Source: Cavenderia fasciculata (Eukaryota > Evosea > Eumycetozoa > Acytosteliales > Cavenderiaceae). From it: a DNA stretch of 64,000 nt. Location: NCBI RefSeq assembly GCF_000203815.1, contig NW_004457695.1, positions 1,920,054 through 1,984,053 on the forward strand, written 5' to 3'. The translations under genes were made by a program, and so were the position numbers. This document shows positions 37,292-54,087 of the stretch, piece after piece (position 1 is the first letter of the stretch; each line of letters begins with the position of its first letter). The notes under the pieces were generated by a model. That model had not been told where the DNA came from. It made no database searches and was given only the letters and a program-made list of their open reading frames with translations.

Positions 37292-39247
37292 TTAATCTGT
37301 TTGTTGATCTTTAAAAATTGGAGGTGATTTTAAATCTACAATATTTAATAACTTTAAATTCAATTCCAATTGTTCACCTCGCTCACTTGCTCTGACCATT
37401 TTAGCTCTGACCACAATACCAACATAGATAAATGATGATACAACCAATGTAATGATAACAATCCAAGGCAAAGAATGCATGCTTATATGATGTTGACAAA
37501 GACCAATCACCCAAGGAATGGTAATTTCTCCACCCACAGCACCAATCACCATGAATGAAGTTGATTCACCACTCACTGGCATATTCAAGTTTCGAGGCAA
37601 AGAGAAACAAGTTGGGAAAATAGATGCCAATGAAATACCCAATCCAGCAGTCGATATAATTAAAATAACTGATGAACTTTTAAATAATACCAATAATATA
37701 GAGAAAAATAAACATCCACCAATATCCATCATTACCATTTGCTTCAAAAAAAAAAATATAAAAGAAAATAAATAAATAAAGAAGAAAAATTAAGTTAATA
37801 ATCAATCAATCAATATTTTTCTATTTTTTTTTTTTAATTAATTCTTCTTACATGAGGAGTTAAAACCATTGAAACAAAAACACCAACTAATCTACTAATA
37901 GTAAAACTTGTCCAAAAGAGTGAATTTAAAAGAGCAGCTGATTGATCCTCGAAATTGAGATTTAATTTAGAGTAGGTGTAGATCCAACCACCATAACCAG
38001 CCTCTGCACCAACATAGAAAAAGAGGAATATAGACACAGCTATAATAACCTCGAGACGTAATCTCTTTTCACTCGTTGAAACTACCTCTTGTGATTCTTG
38101 ATCGTTTGCTACAATGTCTGGTTTGACAGGTGGCAAGAAAAATATTGGCACACCTGCTGCAAACATGATAATCGACAATACCAAATACTGTGTAAACAAT
38201 GATGAATTTATCATAAAACTAACTAAAAATGGTGCCAATAATGCTCCAACACCAAATGCAACTAGAAAAGAAATTGAAATTTAAATTAATAAATAGTAGG
38301 TAAATAAATAAATATATGTATATGTAATGTTTTACACATACAATGTAATAATTGCATAAATGGATTAACCTTGTCTTGCCAAACCCAAACAATCATTGTA
38401 TTTAAACCTGAATCGATTAATCCAGCAAATCCACCTTCAAAAAAGAATATTATTCCTGTCAACCAAATCTATTGTTCAAAAAAACAAATAATCATAAGTT
38501 AATTAATATTTTATACCTTTATGTGATATATATATATTGTATTTGTATTTGTGTATTTGTTTACATACATTATGAGATAATGGAATTAAAAATAAAGCAA
38601 CAGCCATTAATATTGTGGCAAGTCCACATATTAAATTACCGTTTGGAACACGGTCATAGAAACGGCCACTAAAACTACCGAAAAAGTAGCCAAGTCCTCT
38701 TGCACTGAAAAAGTAACCGACCTGATCCAATGTACTGTGAGTATTGGTTGATAGACTGAGTAGTGTCGGACCAAGACTACCAACACTAATACCAAGTGAC
38801 ACAAAACAAAGTAGATAGGATATGGTCAGAGTCAACTCTCTCTTGTATATTTGAGCATCGACTCTTAATTTGTTGCAATAGTTTAATATTCGTTCATAGG
38901 GGTCGAGATTTGCCATTCGTAAAGAGGGGTCTTGTTGTGAATCTAAAAAGTCATTCTCGTCCAAACTAGACACTGACATTGACGACGACGACAATGACGC
39001 ATCCTCTTCACTCTCCATCTCCATCTTTGTTACATTTCCACTACCACTAAGCATTCTCATTTCTTTTTTAAATCGTACCATCTTTGTTGGTGATGTTGCT
39101 TGGCTGTTAACATTAGAAGAAGAAGTAGATGAAGAAGAAGGAAGTGGAGATATAAGTTTAGGTGAAGGTGGAGGTACAGTTACCATCAAAGATGGTGATG
39201 ATGCAACTATTAATTCTACTGGTTGTTGTTGTTTACTATGTATTATA

Positions 39248-39278
<31 letters not shown>

Positions 39279-39627
39279 TTCTATTATTACTACTATTATG
39301 TTTATGATTATGATCTGTAAATACATGTGTTACTTCCTTCTCGACAGTTTCATTTTTAATATTATTATTACTATTATTACTCTTTTGTATTAAATTACTA
39401 CTACTTGATTCATCCTCCTCTTCTTCATCGTCATAGTTATTATTATTATTATTATATATTTCTTCTTCATCATCTTCTAAATTACTACTATTACTACTAT
39501 TACTATTATTGCTAGTATGTAATATGACACCATTTTCAGTGGTGTTGTCGGTGTCGTCTTGGTTGTTGTTTTCGTCTATCATATAGTCATCTTCATCATT
39601 ATCGTCATGACTGTCCATGTATCCCAT
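37292..39627 (-). CDS. Major facilitator superfamily transporter with long N-terminal tail
   Basis: Four exons (38569-39627, 38342-38468, 37852-38261, 37292-37741) give 681 aa. The first 260 residues are cytosolic, acidic and rich in N, S, D and E. Twelve hydrophobic segments follow, starting LTLTISYLLCFVSLGISVGS. The loop after TM2 has RGLGYFFGSFSGRFYDR, an MFS A-motif variant. A duplicated-half layout (MEVIIAVSIFLFFYVGAEAG onwards, with L in place of M) and PTCFSLPRNL with GGEITIPWVIG resemble the FucP/MFSD4/NaGLT1 sugar-transporter group. The substrate is unknown. Confidence 0.82.
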
Positions 39628-40316
39628 ATTGATGTATATCTTCTGTCTGTCTGCACTATAATATATAATATATTATATTTTAAATATCTCGTTTCAGCAG
39701 CAGTGTTTCAACTTTAGACGAGTACTCTTTAATTTCGCAAAACAGCTCAACACCGTCTCTTTGCCTTTTTTTTGTTTTAATTTATTTTAATTAATTTATT
39801 TTTTGTGTAAGCCTCGTATATGCATCACCACACAGATACATCATACAACTCTACTCGATTCTCCCCTCCTCCCCCCCCCCCCCCCCCCCCTAACCCCTTT
39901 TTAGAACGAACATATCTATCTATCTATCTATTCATTCATAATTGATTTCAATCGGAGGATGAAAGAATGGATGAATGACTGAAGTTCAAGGTCGCTCGTC
40001 AAAGAGACAAGAGAAGATTGCTATTGCTTTGCAATCATTCTTTCTTTCTTTGTCGGTGAATGGCCTTCTCGCGCATCTAGTTTCATCTTGCTTCATTCCG
40101 AACCTCCTTGCAAAAAATCTTTTTCTAAGAATCTTAAAAAGTTTAGCGTGACGTGGGTTGTGGAGATTATCTTTATCATTGTCTTTGTATTTGCATTTGT
40201 CACTTCATTATCTTTAAATTTATTTGTTTACAAGTACCTCTTCTTCTTCTGATACTTTTTTAATAATTATCTCATCTCTCTTAACATCTATCAACTTTGT
40301 ATATTTCACTTTAAAA
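39628..40316. promoter_or_regulatory. Divergent promoter region with poly-C run
   Basis: Shared upstream region of the MFS gene (minus) and the giant ankyrin-like gene (plus). It holds a 20-base C run at 39871-39890, T-tracts and CTAT repeats. The untranslated leader of the plus-strand gene should end at 40318, where its first intron starts. Confidence 0.5.
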
Positions 40317-43300
40317 ATGTAAGTGTATTCTCTTGTCTGAAATCATATGATTTGATATTAACCTTTATATATTATTATTATTTTAATAGGGGAGATTTAT
40401 TATTATTTAGAAAAGTATTTGAAAAGGAAAGTAGTAGAATCTTTCAACATGTACATTATATATCACAAACAAAATTGATAAAGTTGGACTTTGATCAATT
40501 GTCTTTGAAATACAGAAGATCGTATATCTACAATTACAATCAGTTGGTTGATGTAGATTTGATGATCAAACATGGTTTCATCACCGTGTTAAAGGAAAAG
40601 ATTGATCGTGGAGAGACACTCAACTTTTCAAAAGACTCTATTCTATTGGCTTGCTCGGTCAAAGAGGAGACCGGTCTCCTCCCCAACTCTCTCGAGTCAT
40701 CATTGGTCTACAAATTATATGAAAAACATCCATTACTGTTTAGTAGCAAAAAGGTTGTAAACAGAGTACGTGATATCGTCACTTTCAACTACCTACTTGA
40801 AAAGTTTGGCAAGTCAAAGATCGACATTGTCAAATCATTCCTCAATGGTTTGAAAAAGGAGAAATATGATCAAGGTGACAGGGAGTTATCGGTCTATTTA
40901 TTGGGACAGATAGACAATGCACGCACACGATCTGATTTAAAGTTTGATTACGGTCAATTAAAACTGGTGCTGCATAGACATGACATTACTGGTAATTGTC
41001 TAAAGTTGGCGTTACTTTATGACAATGATTTGGTCGTCGACAAAGATGTATTTATAAAGTCGTGGGAGAGTGCCTACTACAAAGCAGTGTCAGTGTCTGC
41101 CATGTGGACACAAACAAGAGTAGAGCTGATCGGCAAGCCAATCACACCAAATGTATTCTTTCACTTGGCTTACCTTTTACCCGAGCATATTACCAGGGAT
41201 GGATTGGCTGCCAGAGACCCCGTCCCCTTTATCTCTCATCTTCTCGGTCTCACCAAGCAAAACTGGATCGATACACCGGCACACGTACGCGGCGGGTATG
41301 TGAGATCAGTCATACACGCACTCAACGCCAACTATGTATCATACAATCGTAACGAGTCAACTATGGTGTCGGTTACCAATTTCATGTCCGATACCAAGTT
41401 TGCCAGTTTCTCCGGCACTCCATTTGAACAGATGAAATTGATGATTTTAGAGTTGGTCATGCTCTATCCACCACACACGGTTAGCGAGATTGCCATCAAC
41501 TATAAGCCGGCGTTGGTCGATTTGATTCGCATGAACAATACAGAGGTCGTAAAGTTCTTGTTGGATCTAGAGTTACGCGTCTTTTTCAAACAACATGTAT
41601 TTGATTTGGTGTGTGGCTATGGGTCACTAGAACAGGTTCGTTTTGCAAGATCGTATCTCCTCCAGGAATCAACCCTCGTTGTTCCGCATATCCATCGTTT
41701 CAGTAAAAAGGCACTCATCAATGTGTTTAGAACACGTAGTGACGAGCACGCATTTTCAGTTTACCAATTCCTTGTCGATGAAAAGTTGTTTGCCAACAGA
41801 CCTGAAACAGTGCTAGAACCAATCAAACTCTTACAAATGTCCATTTTCAATTTTAATTTGGAAACTATCAGACATTTATTCAATGTTTTGAAAACCAAAT
41901 ACAACCCACAACAATTGGAACTAGTACTATTGGATTCATTGGTTATCCCCAAAGAAGTGGTAGAGTCGATCTTTATCAATCAATCACAACAGGGTATTAT
42001 CAATACCATCGACTTTATCTTTACCAACCTTTGTAACCATTTCAATCAATTCCATTGGTTTTCAGTGGCTGCGCGTCTCGGCAACCTCGAGATATTCCAG
42101 TATCTCCACTGTCTTCGTTTGCAGGCCGAGATCTTTTCTCCCTCACACTTTAAAACCACTTTGGCCGACGATGCTTTCCTCGATGGTATCAATGACAACC
42201 TCGTTGACTTTATTCTAAAGAACCGAAAGGAGAAGCTTGGTGAACCGTCACTCTTGATGATTGGACAAAAGGGGTCACTCAAACAACTCGCTCAATTCAA
42301 CCTCACCATCGAAGAATTAAAGGTTGTATTGGGTCAAGCCATCCGATGTGGTAATTATCAATTAGTTTTGCATCTCCAACACCTTGCAGATATTGCTGAT
42401 AATGACAATGAATTCTCCCAAAACAATTTGTATTTATATATTAAAAGTTTTGGTGATATTAGAGTTTTACAGTTTGCATTGGACAACAAAAAAGTATTGG
42501 GTGATATTCCACCAAATTTGGATTATGCACAAAGTGTGCATATGAAAGCCATACAAATGTCGCAAGTCTCCCTACTCTATTACCGTGCATTAAAGTCAAA
42601 TCGTTTGGATGTTGCCAAGTTGTTGTATGACAATTATATAACTCTATCAGTCTCATCGTCTGTGCCAATGCTGACTCTTCGTCGAGTTCACCATTTAATT
42701 TGGATTGGTCGATTGGATGTCCTCACCTATCTCGACTCTATTGGATTGTTAAACAATTCTATTCTCGAGGGATTCGATCTATTGCACAGTGACTCTGTAT
42801 CTAGTAGTGTCATTGAAATGATAGAGTCAAAATATGGAATCATTCCAAATCGTCAAACTAAAAAGATAGTATCAACAACACCAAATCAATCAACACTAAA
42901 ACAAAAAGAAGAGGGTATCGATGTAGAGATGAAAGATCAAATAGATACATCAGTTATTTCAAGAGTATTTCAAAATTCATATTTGGTAAAGAGTATTTTA
43001 AGATTTACTCATCCATTTGGACGGACTACTATCCCATGGAAAGAGGTGTGTTATAACTTGGAAGATTATTTACAATGGCCACGACGATTGTGGGCATACA
43101 AGCTCAAGACGCAACAACCAATGTTTGTCACGTCCAAGGGTATCCTCAGGTTTGTGACACATTGCTTTGACGAGGAGTTGTTTGGACTCTTGTTTGGAAG
43201 ATACAAGGATATGTTTGACTGTCCGTCTGTCCTCATCCAAGCTGCTCGATTCGACAATTTAATGGTTGTCAAAGCATTACTGCAAGAGTTTACTTTTGAT

Positions 43301-45829
43301 CCAGAGTATTTCCGATTTATCGATATCGACACTCCCTATATCCGTCCACATACATCCAACGGTCCTCAAATGCTTGTTCCCAACCAGAGAACAGGTTCGG
43401 CTCTCACCATTTCTCACAACAAGTTTGGTTTGATGTATTTGTTTGCACATTTCCAAAGAAATGAAAAGGTGATGGAACACCTCAAGCCCACCCCTCCAAG
43501 AACGACACTATCCACACCCGATCAACAACAATTGACCGACCTCAAAAACAGAATCAACTTGCGCAAAATGGAAATGCCAGCAGGCGGGGATACAGAGTCC
43601 AACCAGCTACTTGAACACCTCCATCTCCAAGCCGATCGATTACAACAAATCGTTGACACTGAAAATGCTTATAGTAGATTACCACAACATCACGTGTCGG
43701 CATTTGGTACAAAGTTTTTGCCAAACCGTCAACAAAGCAAAAGCAAAACCGTTCACCACTCTCCCTCCTCCTCCTCCAAGCCCACTAAAAATCTTGATGT
43801 GTTTGATCTATATTATGATCAAAAGCAAAGTGCCAAACTTGTAAATCCATTTGATATATTCTTTTCGCAGCAATTGGAGACAAAGAGACCTAGTGTGAGA
43901 CCGAACCAAGTTGACTATACACGAGCACTCCAGAACGGAACCATTCCATTGCTCCGTTGGTTGTTTAACCAACAAAGTCCACCTCAATACTCCACCTCGA
44001 ACATTTCGTCTCTAACCTTCCTCCTCCACAACCTAAGGGCGTACGAGATACCCAACAACGTTCAAGTCAGCAATACTTTGTTTTCATGGTTACAAAAAAA
44101 CGAACATTTACTACTCGGTAATCCACAACTCGAGAATTCCATTTTGATGCCACGCGTCAACTACAACTACAACACGACCAAGGTTGTCTTTTTCAAGTCT
44201 CCAATAACCATCCAATTCAATGATAATTGTTTGCAACCCGGTCCTGATATGTTAAAGTTGTCCAAATTGTACCTCTTTGCCAGTATTAATCCAGTCACCT
44301 TGCTCAACCAAGTCATCCAATCACCCAATTCCGAATCGACTGTACAGTTTTTGCTTGGTCACTTGTACGAGAAATTAAAGTCACTTCCATTTGCTCTGAT
44401 TGGTAATGTCCAACCAAAGATTGAGTATGGTTTGGATATTGTCAAAGCTTTGATGGTCGAAAGATTAAAGGAAGAGGGCGAGGCAAAAGAGACTGATAAA
44501 CTAGGCTTCCACGTAAGAAGGGAGAGATTGCAAGAATGGCACCGCCAACAAACGGCCGATTTACAAAAAACTTTCCAAACCCAAATTCAAGTATCTATTG
44601 ATCAAGAACAAGACGAAAGAGCCAAAAAAACACTATTGCTTCTTCACAGTCAACAACATGCCATTCAACAAAATCTACATCAACAACAACAAATAGAATT
44701 GGCTCTTCTTCAGCAACAAGAACTACAACAACAACACCAACAAAACAATCCAGGTACAACCATGGCCAGTCAGGCATTTGGAGATGGAGGTAGAGGTGGA
44801 TTTGGAGGTAGAGGTGGATTTGTAGGTGGAGGTTTATTGAGAGGTGGATTTGGAGGACCTATCAATGCAAGACCAGGTCGGGGCGAACCAAGATATGGAT
44901 TTGGACGTACAACAACCAATCCTTTGGAAAGTCAGTTTGTCACCATTGCAACTTACCAAAAAGCACAACAGGCTGATGGTGGATTCGACTTGGACCAATT
45001 TTTCGATCAGTTGATATCAGGTCATTTTGGTGATACATCCCTCCCCACCGCCAAAGCAGTCATAACAAACTGTCTTCATTTCTACCTGTCTATTGGTGAT
45101 TTGCAATTTGTTCAAAAGTACACACAGTTATATCCATCGTTTGATGACGTGCTCAAGAATAGTTTGTCAACCTACCAACTTTTGCCATCGGCCACTTGGG
45201 AGGTGAGAAAGTGGGTCTATGCTAGCAAGGCCGAAAAACAACTGTCACTAGACTCTGATCTTGTCGATATTGGTAGAATGGGTGATTTGGAACGTTACCA
45301 TCTGATGGCCGAGGTTGGCACACTTACAGACGCCAACATTGAAACAGTCCTCAAAGAAGCCATCAATTACTCTCAACTTGAGATGTTGCGCTACTTTGAA
45401 GAGCACGGACCAAAGCCTTCAGACATGAAGCCAGTTCACCGAGGAGGAGGAGGAGGTTCCTTTAGAACTGGGCCAATGTCTGCTCATACTCTCTTGTCGC
45501 CTCTCATATCAAAGACTCGTCCTGTTACCCAAGAGTTTATCGATTTTTGTAGCACCACTGGCTTGCTTATGACCAATTTAACTGTCCTCACTCGTGTCAT
45601 TGCCCTGTGTAAATGGGATCTATTGATGTTTTATTTCAAATACAACCCACAAACCATCACTAACAATTGGCATGGAGTCGACTCTGTAACAGTCCACGAT
45701 CTCAAGACAATCTTGGCAGCATTCCCAGGTATACATAGAACACCTGATCTTAGTCGTTTCGAATGTTCAATCTATATTAAAAAGATTATCAATCAATCAT
45801 TATCTAATCTCCCTCAAACTCAATCTTGA
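40317..45829 (+). CDS. Giant ankyrin-like repeat protein
   Basis: About 1813 aa. The large exon 40390-45829 has no ATG near its 5' end. Splicing AT at 40317-40318 (donor GTAAGT) to the G at 40390 (acceptor TTTTAATAG) makes ATG and gives MGDLLLFRKVFEKES. The start codon is therefore split by a 71-bp intron. The N-terminal FRKVF...RIFQHVHYI is a motif that recurs in the family. Repeat units are degenerate ankyrin-like helices (LRVFFKQHVFDLVCGYGSLEQ, ARLGNLEIFQYLH, ALKSNRLDVAKLLYDN). Around 44660-44870 lie Gln-rich helices and a Gly-rich GGRGGFGGRGGFVGG stretch. Codon use is smooth throughout. Function unknown. Confidence 0.8.
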
Positions 45830-45883
45830 ACACACATTCATTAAATAAAACATTTATTTTAATACCAATCTTAGGTTAATCAT

Positions 45884-45950
45884 CCACAAACATAATTCAT
45901 TTATTTTAAAAATTAGTGAGTACTCTTAAATAAATGAATTATGTTTGTGG
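45884..45950. repeat. 23-bp perfect inverted repeat (hairpin)
   Basis: Arms 45884-45906 and 45928-45950 are exact reverse complements (CCACAAACATAATTCATTTA and three more bases) around a 21-base loop. It lies 54 bp after the stop of the giant ankyrin-like gene and 11 bp before the duplicated Fanzor fragment. It may be a terminator hairpin, a small MITE-like remnant or the left end of the transposon. Confidence 0.9.
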
Positions 45951-45961
45951 TGCATCATTAA

Positions 45962-46062
45962 GAAAGGCAATCAAAAGTTTTGAATCCTGTTTACCATCTC
46001 TCAAGTGTATGTATACATTTTATAATATTTGTTTGTTTTATTTTAATTATTAAATAATTATT
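45962..46062 (+). repeat. Copy of Fanzor exon 7 end and intron 7 start
   Basis: Matches 52382-52482 over 101 bp with a single mismatch (46048). It holds 45 bp of coding sequence and 56 bp of intron in the same orientation as the source. Confidence 0.95.
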
Positions 46063-48124
46063 TTGTTTGAGTTTTACAACTTGAGCTTCTTCTACTCCAA
46101 CCTCTTTGAAACCACGCTTGATATCGATTTCTTGGCCTACTTTTACCTTTTGAGACAAAAATTTATATGTAAATCTAATGGGATCAAGTTCATAATTAAC
46201 TTCATGACTGCCCATGTACATCTAAAATAAATAATGATCAAGTTAAAAATGGTTTCTATAGGTAGGATATGATAGGAGGTTAAAACTTACACTTTTGTTG
46301 GTAAAAACAAATTCATTATAATCAGAGAAACCTGCAATATTTTTATAGGTATCATAGTGTTTTAATGAATCCAAAGAAAACTCTTTGATCTCTAATTGTA
46401 CACAATCTTTTTTTCTTCCTTGTGAACACTTGTAAAGGTTATTTCTAACTGTAACATCTGTCACCACCTTGATAAAATCTTTGCCAGTATAAATATCATA
46501 ACATTTTGATTGTTGAGCTGTGATGTTTGAGAGATCTGCAAAGTGTCTGTCAACATCACTCTTTCCATGATATTGTGCAGAAAACTGCCATTCCACTCTA
46601 TTGAGGCTTTGTGATGGTGACTTTTTAAGGTCAATACAAAACGATAATATCTCGGCAGACTTGAAATGTTTTGCTCCATCACTCCAAAAGAAGATTTGTG
46701 AAAAGTGTCTAGCTTTGAACAACTCTGATGTGGAAAAGAATAGCTTGATACTATGAATCACATATGACGAACAATGATTTAAAACATCTGAAAAAACATC
46801 AAAATGCTCTTTAACCACTTCATTTGTCGCTGGATCTCTATGGTAAATAACCATTCCAAGAATGCTTCTTTGTGGTTTTCCATAGAAATTTTGACTGAGT
46901 TCTTCTGGTCCCATTCCAAGTGCAATATTCTCTTTAAAGTCCATCAATACAATGACTTGATCCTTTGTCAATGATTCCTTTTTTTTCTCGAAATCCTTTT
47001 TTCTCTTTTCAACAAATTCCTTGTGAATTTTACAGGTTTTAAAATCTGTATCTTCCTTTTCTGTGAGCGTGGTCTTTTCTGCTTTTGCCTTGAGCACGTC
47101 ATATAGATGGCAATATGGACAAGTATCAGTTCTGTTGTTGAAGATTTCAACATCAGATGGTACAAACTTGTAAAATGTACTGCGATGGATTGGTGTCTTT
47201 TCATCATTGTCTGAACAGTCTTTGTACTTTTTCGCAATAAATTCAACATAATAAGCATATGCCTGTGCAATTGATTGGCACAGTAGCTTTCTTATTGGTG
47301 TCGATACTCTTACTGTCTTATTGTTGGCATCCTTTTGGTTCTTTGTGCTACATTTTGAAGAAGGTTCTGTAATCGTTGTTTGAGCATAAAATTCTTTAAT
47401 ATCCTCCATTATTTTCTTTTTGTTGGCATCTGTTTTATTGATATCAGATCGTCCCAGAGCCTGGCAGAATTGTGTATACTCCTCTGCTCTAATGTTTCTA
47501 CCAGGTCCATATTGTTTTGCATGTTTGTTGGCGTTTGTGAATGCACCATTTGCAAATTTGAAACCAAAATCTCTTAGTTGTGAAGCAGTATGAAAAGGTG
47601 ATACCGATGATAATATTCTTTTAAAGAAAGGAATTAGTATAAATGAACTAGAAGTTTTAAATATAATAATATATGCAACTTACTGTGTTTTTGTAAAATG
47701 ATTCTTTTTCCCATCTTTTGCTTCCTTGTGCATCTTTCTAATGATGTTGAGACAACTATAATCTCTTGTAGCCATAAAAACTGTACCATCGTTGTAGATC
47801 TTTTCTCCTTTGGGATCGAGCAACATCTTGATATCCTCTTCCATGTTTAGATATGCTGAAACTTCTTAGAACCTCTGATTGTAGTTCTTGGTCGCCACCT
47901 GTATGTCTATTTAACGTGGATGATATTTGTTTTCTAATGCGTTGGACTTGTCTTAATGGGTATGTTGGTTTAACGCGATTGCCAATGAATGGTTGAAAGA
48001 CTGCTCCTGTTGGTGGTGTTGTGATTGTTTTTGTTGTTGCTACTGCTGCTGCTGGAGATGGAGAGATTGTTGTTGTTGCTTCTGCTGCTGGAGATGCAAT
48101 GATAGTTTGGGTTGCTGTACTCAT
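45991..48124 (-). CDS. DDE-type transposase, superfamily unclear
   Basis: Exons 47684-48124, 46291-47617 and 45991-46221, about 665 aa. Exons 2-3 join in phase. In the first exon the reading frame changes once near 47860: an upstream frame (MSTATQTIIASPAAEATTTI) runs into EVSAYLNMEEDIKMLLDPKG of another, so translation may instead start at 47844. A zinc-like motif TCPYCHLYD...CKIHKEF precedes the catalytic core. Candidate acidic residues are the D of VLMDFKEN (about 46940), the D of SDGAKHFKS (about 46680) and a D of GKSDVDRHF (about 46555); the SDG...K and HGKSDVD pattern recalls a transposase family common in animals. The final 24 codons come from the duplicated Fanzor fragment read antisense, so the C-terminus is chimeric. 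Confidence 0.65.
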
Positions 48125-48891
48125 GATTAATATGCTTAAAATAAAGATAAAAATATATCTATAATATTGATAATTCATTAATGATTAAAGATATTATCAA
48201 TTTGATTAAATAATTAAATGTTTATTGATTACTAATAGACATATATCTTTTGAGGGGTAGGTTGCTGACTTAGAGAAAAAATATTTCAAAACCATGGTTG
48301 AAAATCGAAAGTAAAAACCACCCTCCTTTCTTTCCTTCATTCAAAATAAACACTACTCAAGTCTTCCAATTTGCCTCTTCTTTGTTGTTTCATAGGTAGA
48401 GATCTGATCTGGTCATTATTAATCCACATCAAGCAGTATCTGATGGGGAGAGTGGTCTGAAAGAGTGATTTATATGGTATAAAACCTTTCTAACTATCTA
48501 GACACCCCATCTCCTCATCATTCTCTTCACTCATATTAATATTTAAAAGGAAAAAAATAACTACTAAATTTTATGAGTACCCCCATCTCGTCGTCATTCG
48601 CTTCACCCTCACCCACTCACAGTTATTATAAAAAGGAATACTACTAAATTTATGAGTCAAGAGAGAGAAAACTATGACTTGAACATCAGAGTAGTGACAT
48701 CACCCACACTCTCACCAAAATTAAATTAATTTAATGATTAATCCCCAACAAAAGCAAAAAGATAGAAATTAAAAAACATTCTCATTTTTTTTAATGAACA
48801 AGAGATAGATAGTAATTATCATACACATACACAATTCAAGTCATTTATTTATTTATTTATATATTATCTTTTATTTTTTTAATCTTTTTTA
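48125..48891. promoter_or_regulatory. Bidirectional region between transposase and Fanzor
   Basis: Drives two divergent genes. 48505-48655 contains two diverged tandem copies of roughly 75 bp (CCCATCTCCTCATCATTC... and CCCATCTCGTCGTCATTCGC..., each followed by an AGGAA-ACTACTAAATTTATGAGT block). Oligo-T and AT tracts sit just before the Fanzor ATG at 48892. Confidence 0.55.
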
Positions 48892-53804
<4,913 letters not shown>

Positions 53805-54087
53805 TTGCCAGGGTAAAAACCGAGGCATCAACACAATTTGGGCTCTTAAAGGTATGATTATATTTATTAAATATTCATTTTTTGAGTCATACTAACTCTC
53901 TTTTTTTTTCAAATCTCTTTTGTAAAAATTTTCAATTTTTTCTCCTCATTTTGAAATAAAGGCTCAAATTAGTGAGTAATTTTCAAATAGCGCTCTGAGA
54001 CTAGTTGTTCACTCAAAAATAAATAAACTTATAATAATAATAATAATAATAATTACATTTATCTCCTATCTCTCTCTCTCTCTTCAT
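53805..54087. other. Fanzor 3' flank, candidate guide-RNA region and right element end
   Basis: No gene called. In TnpB and Fanzor elements the guide RNA overlaps the nuclease 3' end and runs to the element end, so this is where one would lie. A GTATGATT donor (53852) and an AATAAAG acceptor before 53963 bound a possible intron in another frame. 53990-54010 has a short GC-richer stretch (AGCGCTCTGAGACTAG) before AAT repeats and the next gene's leader. Confidence 0.35.
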
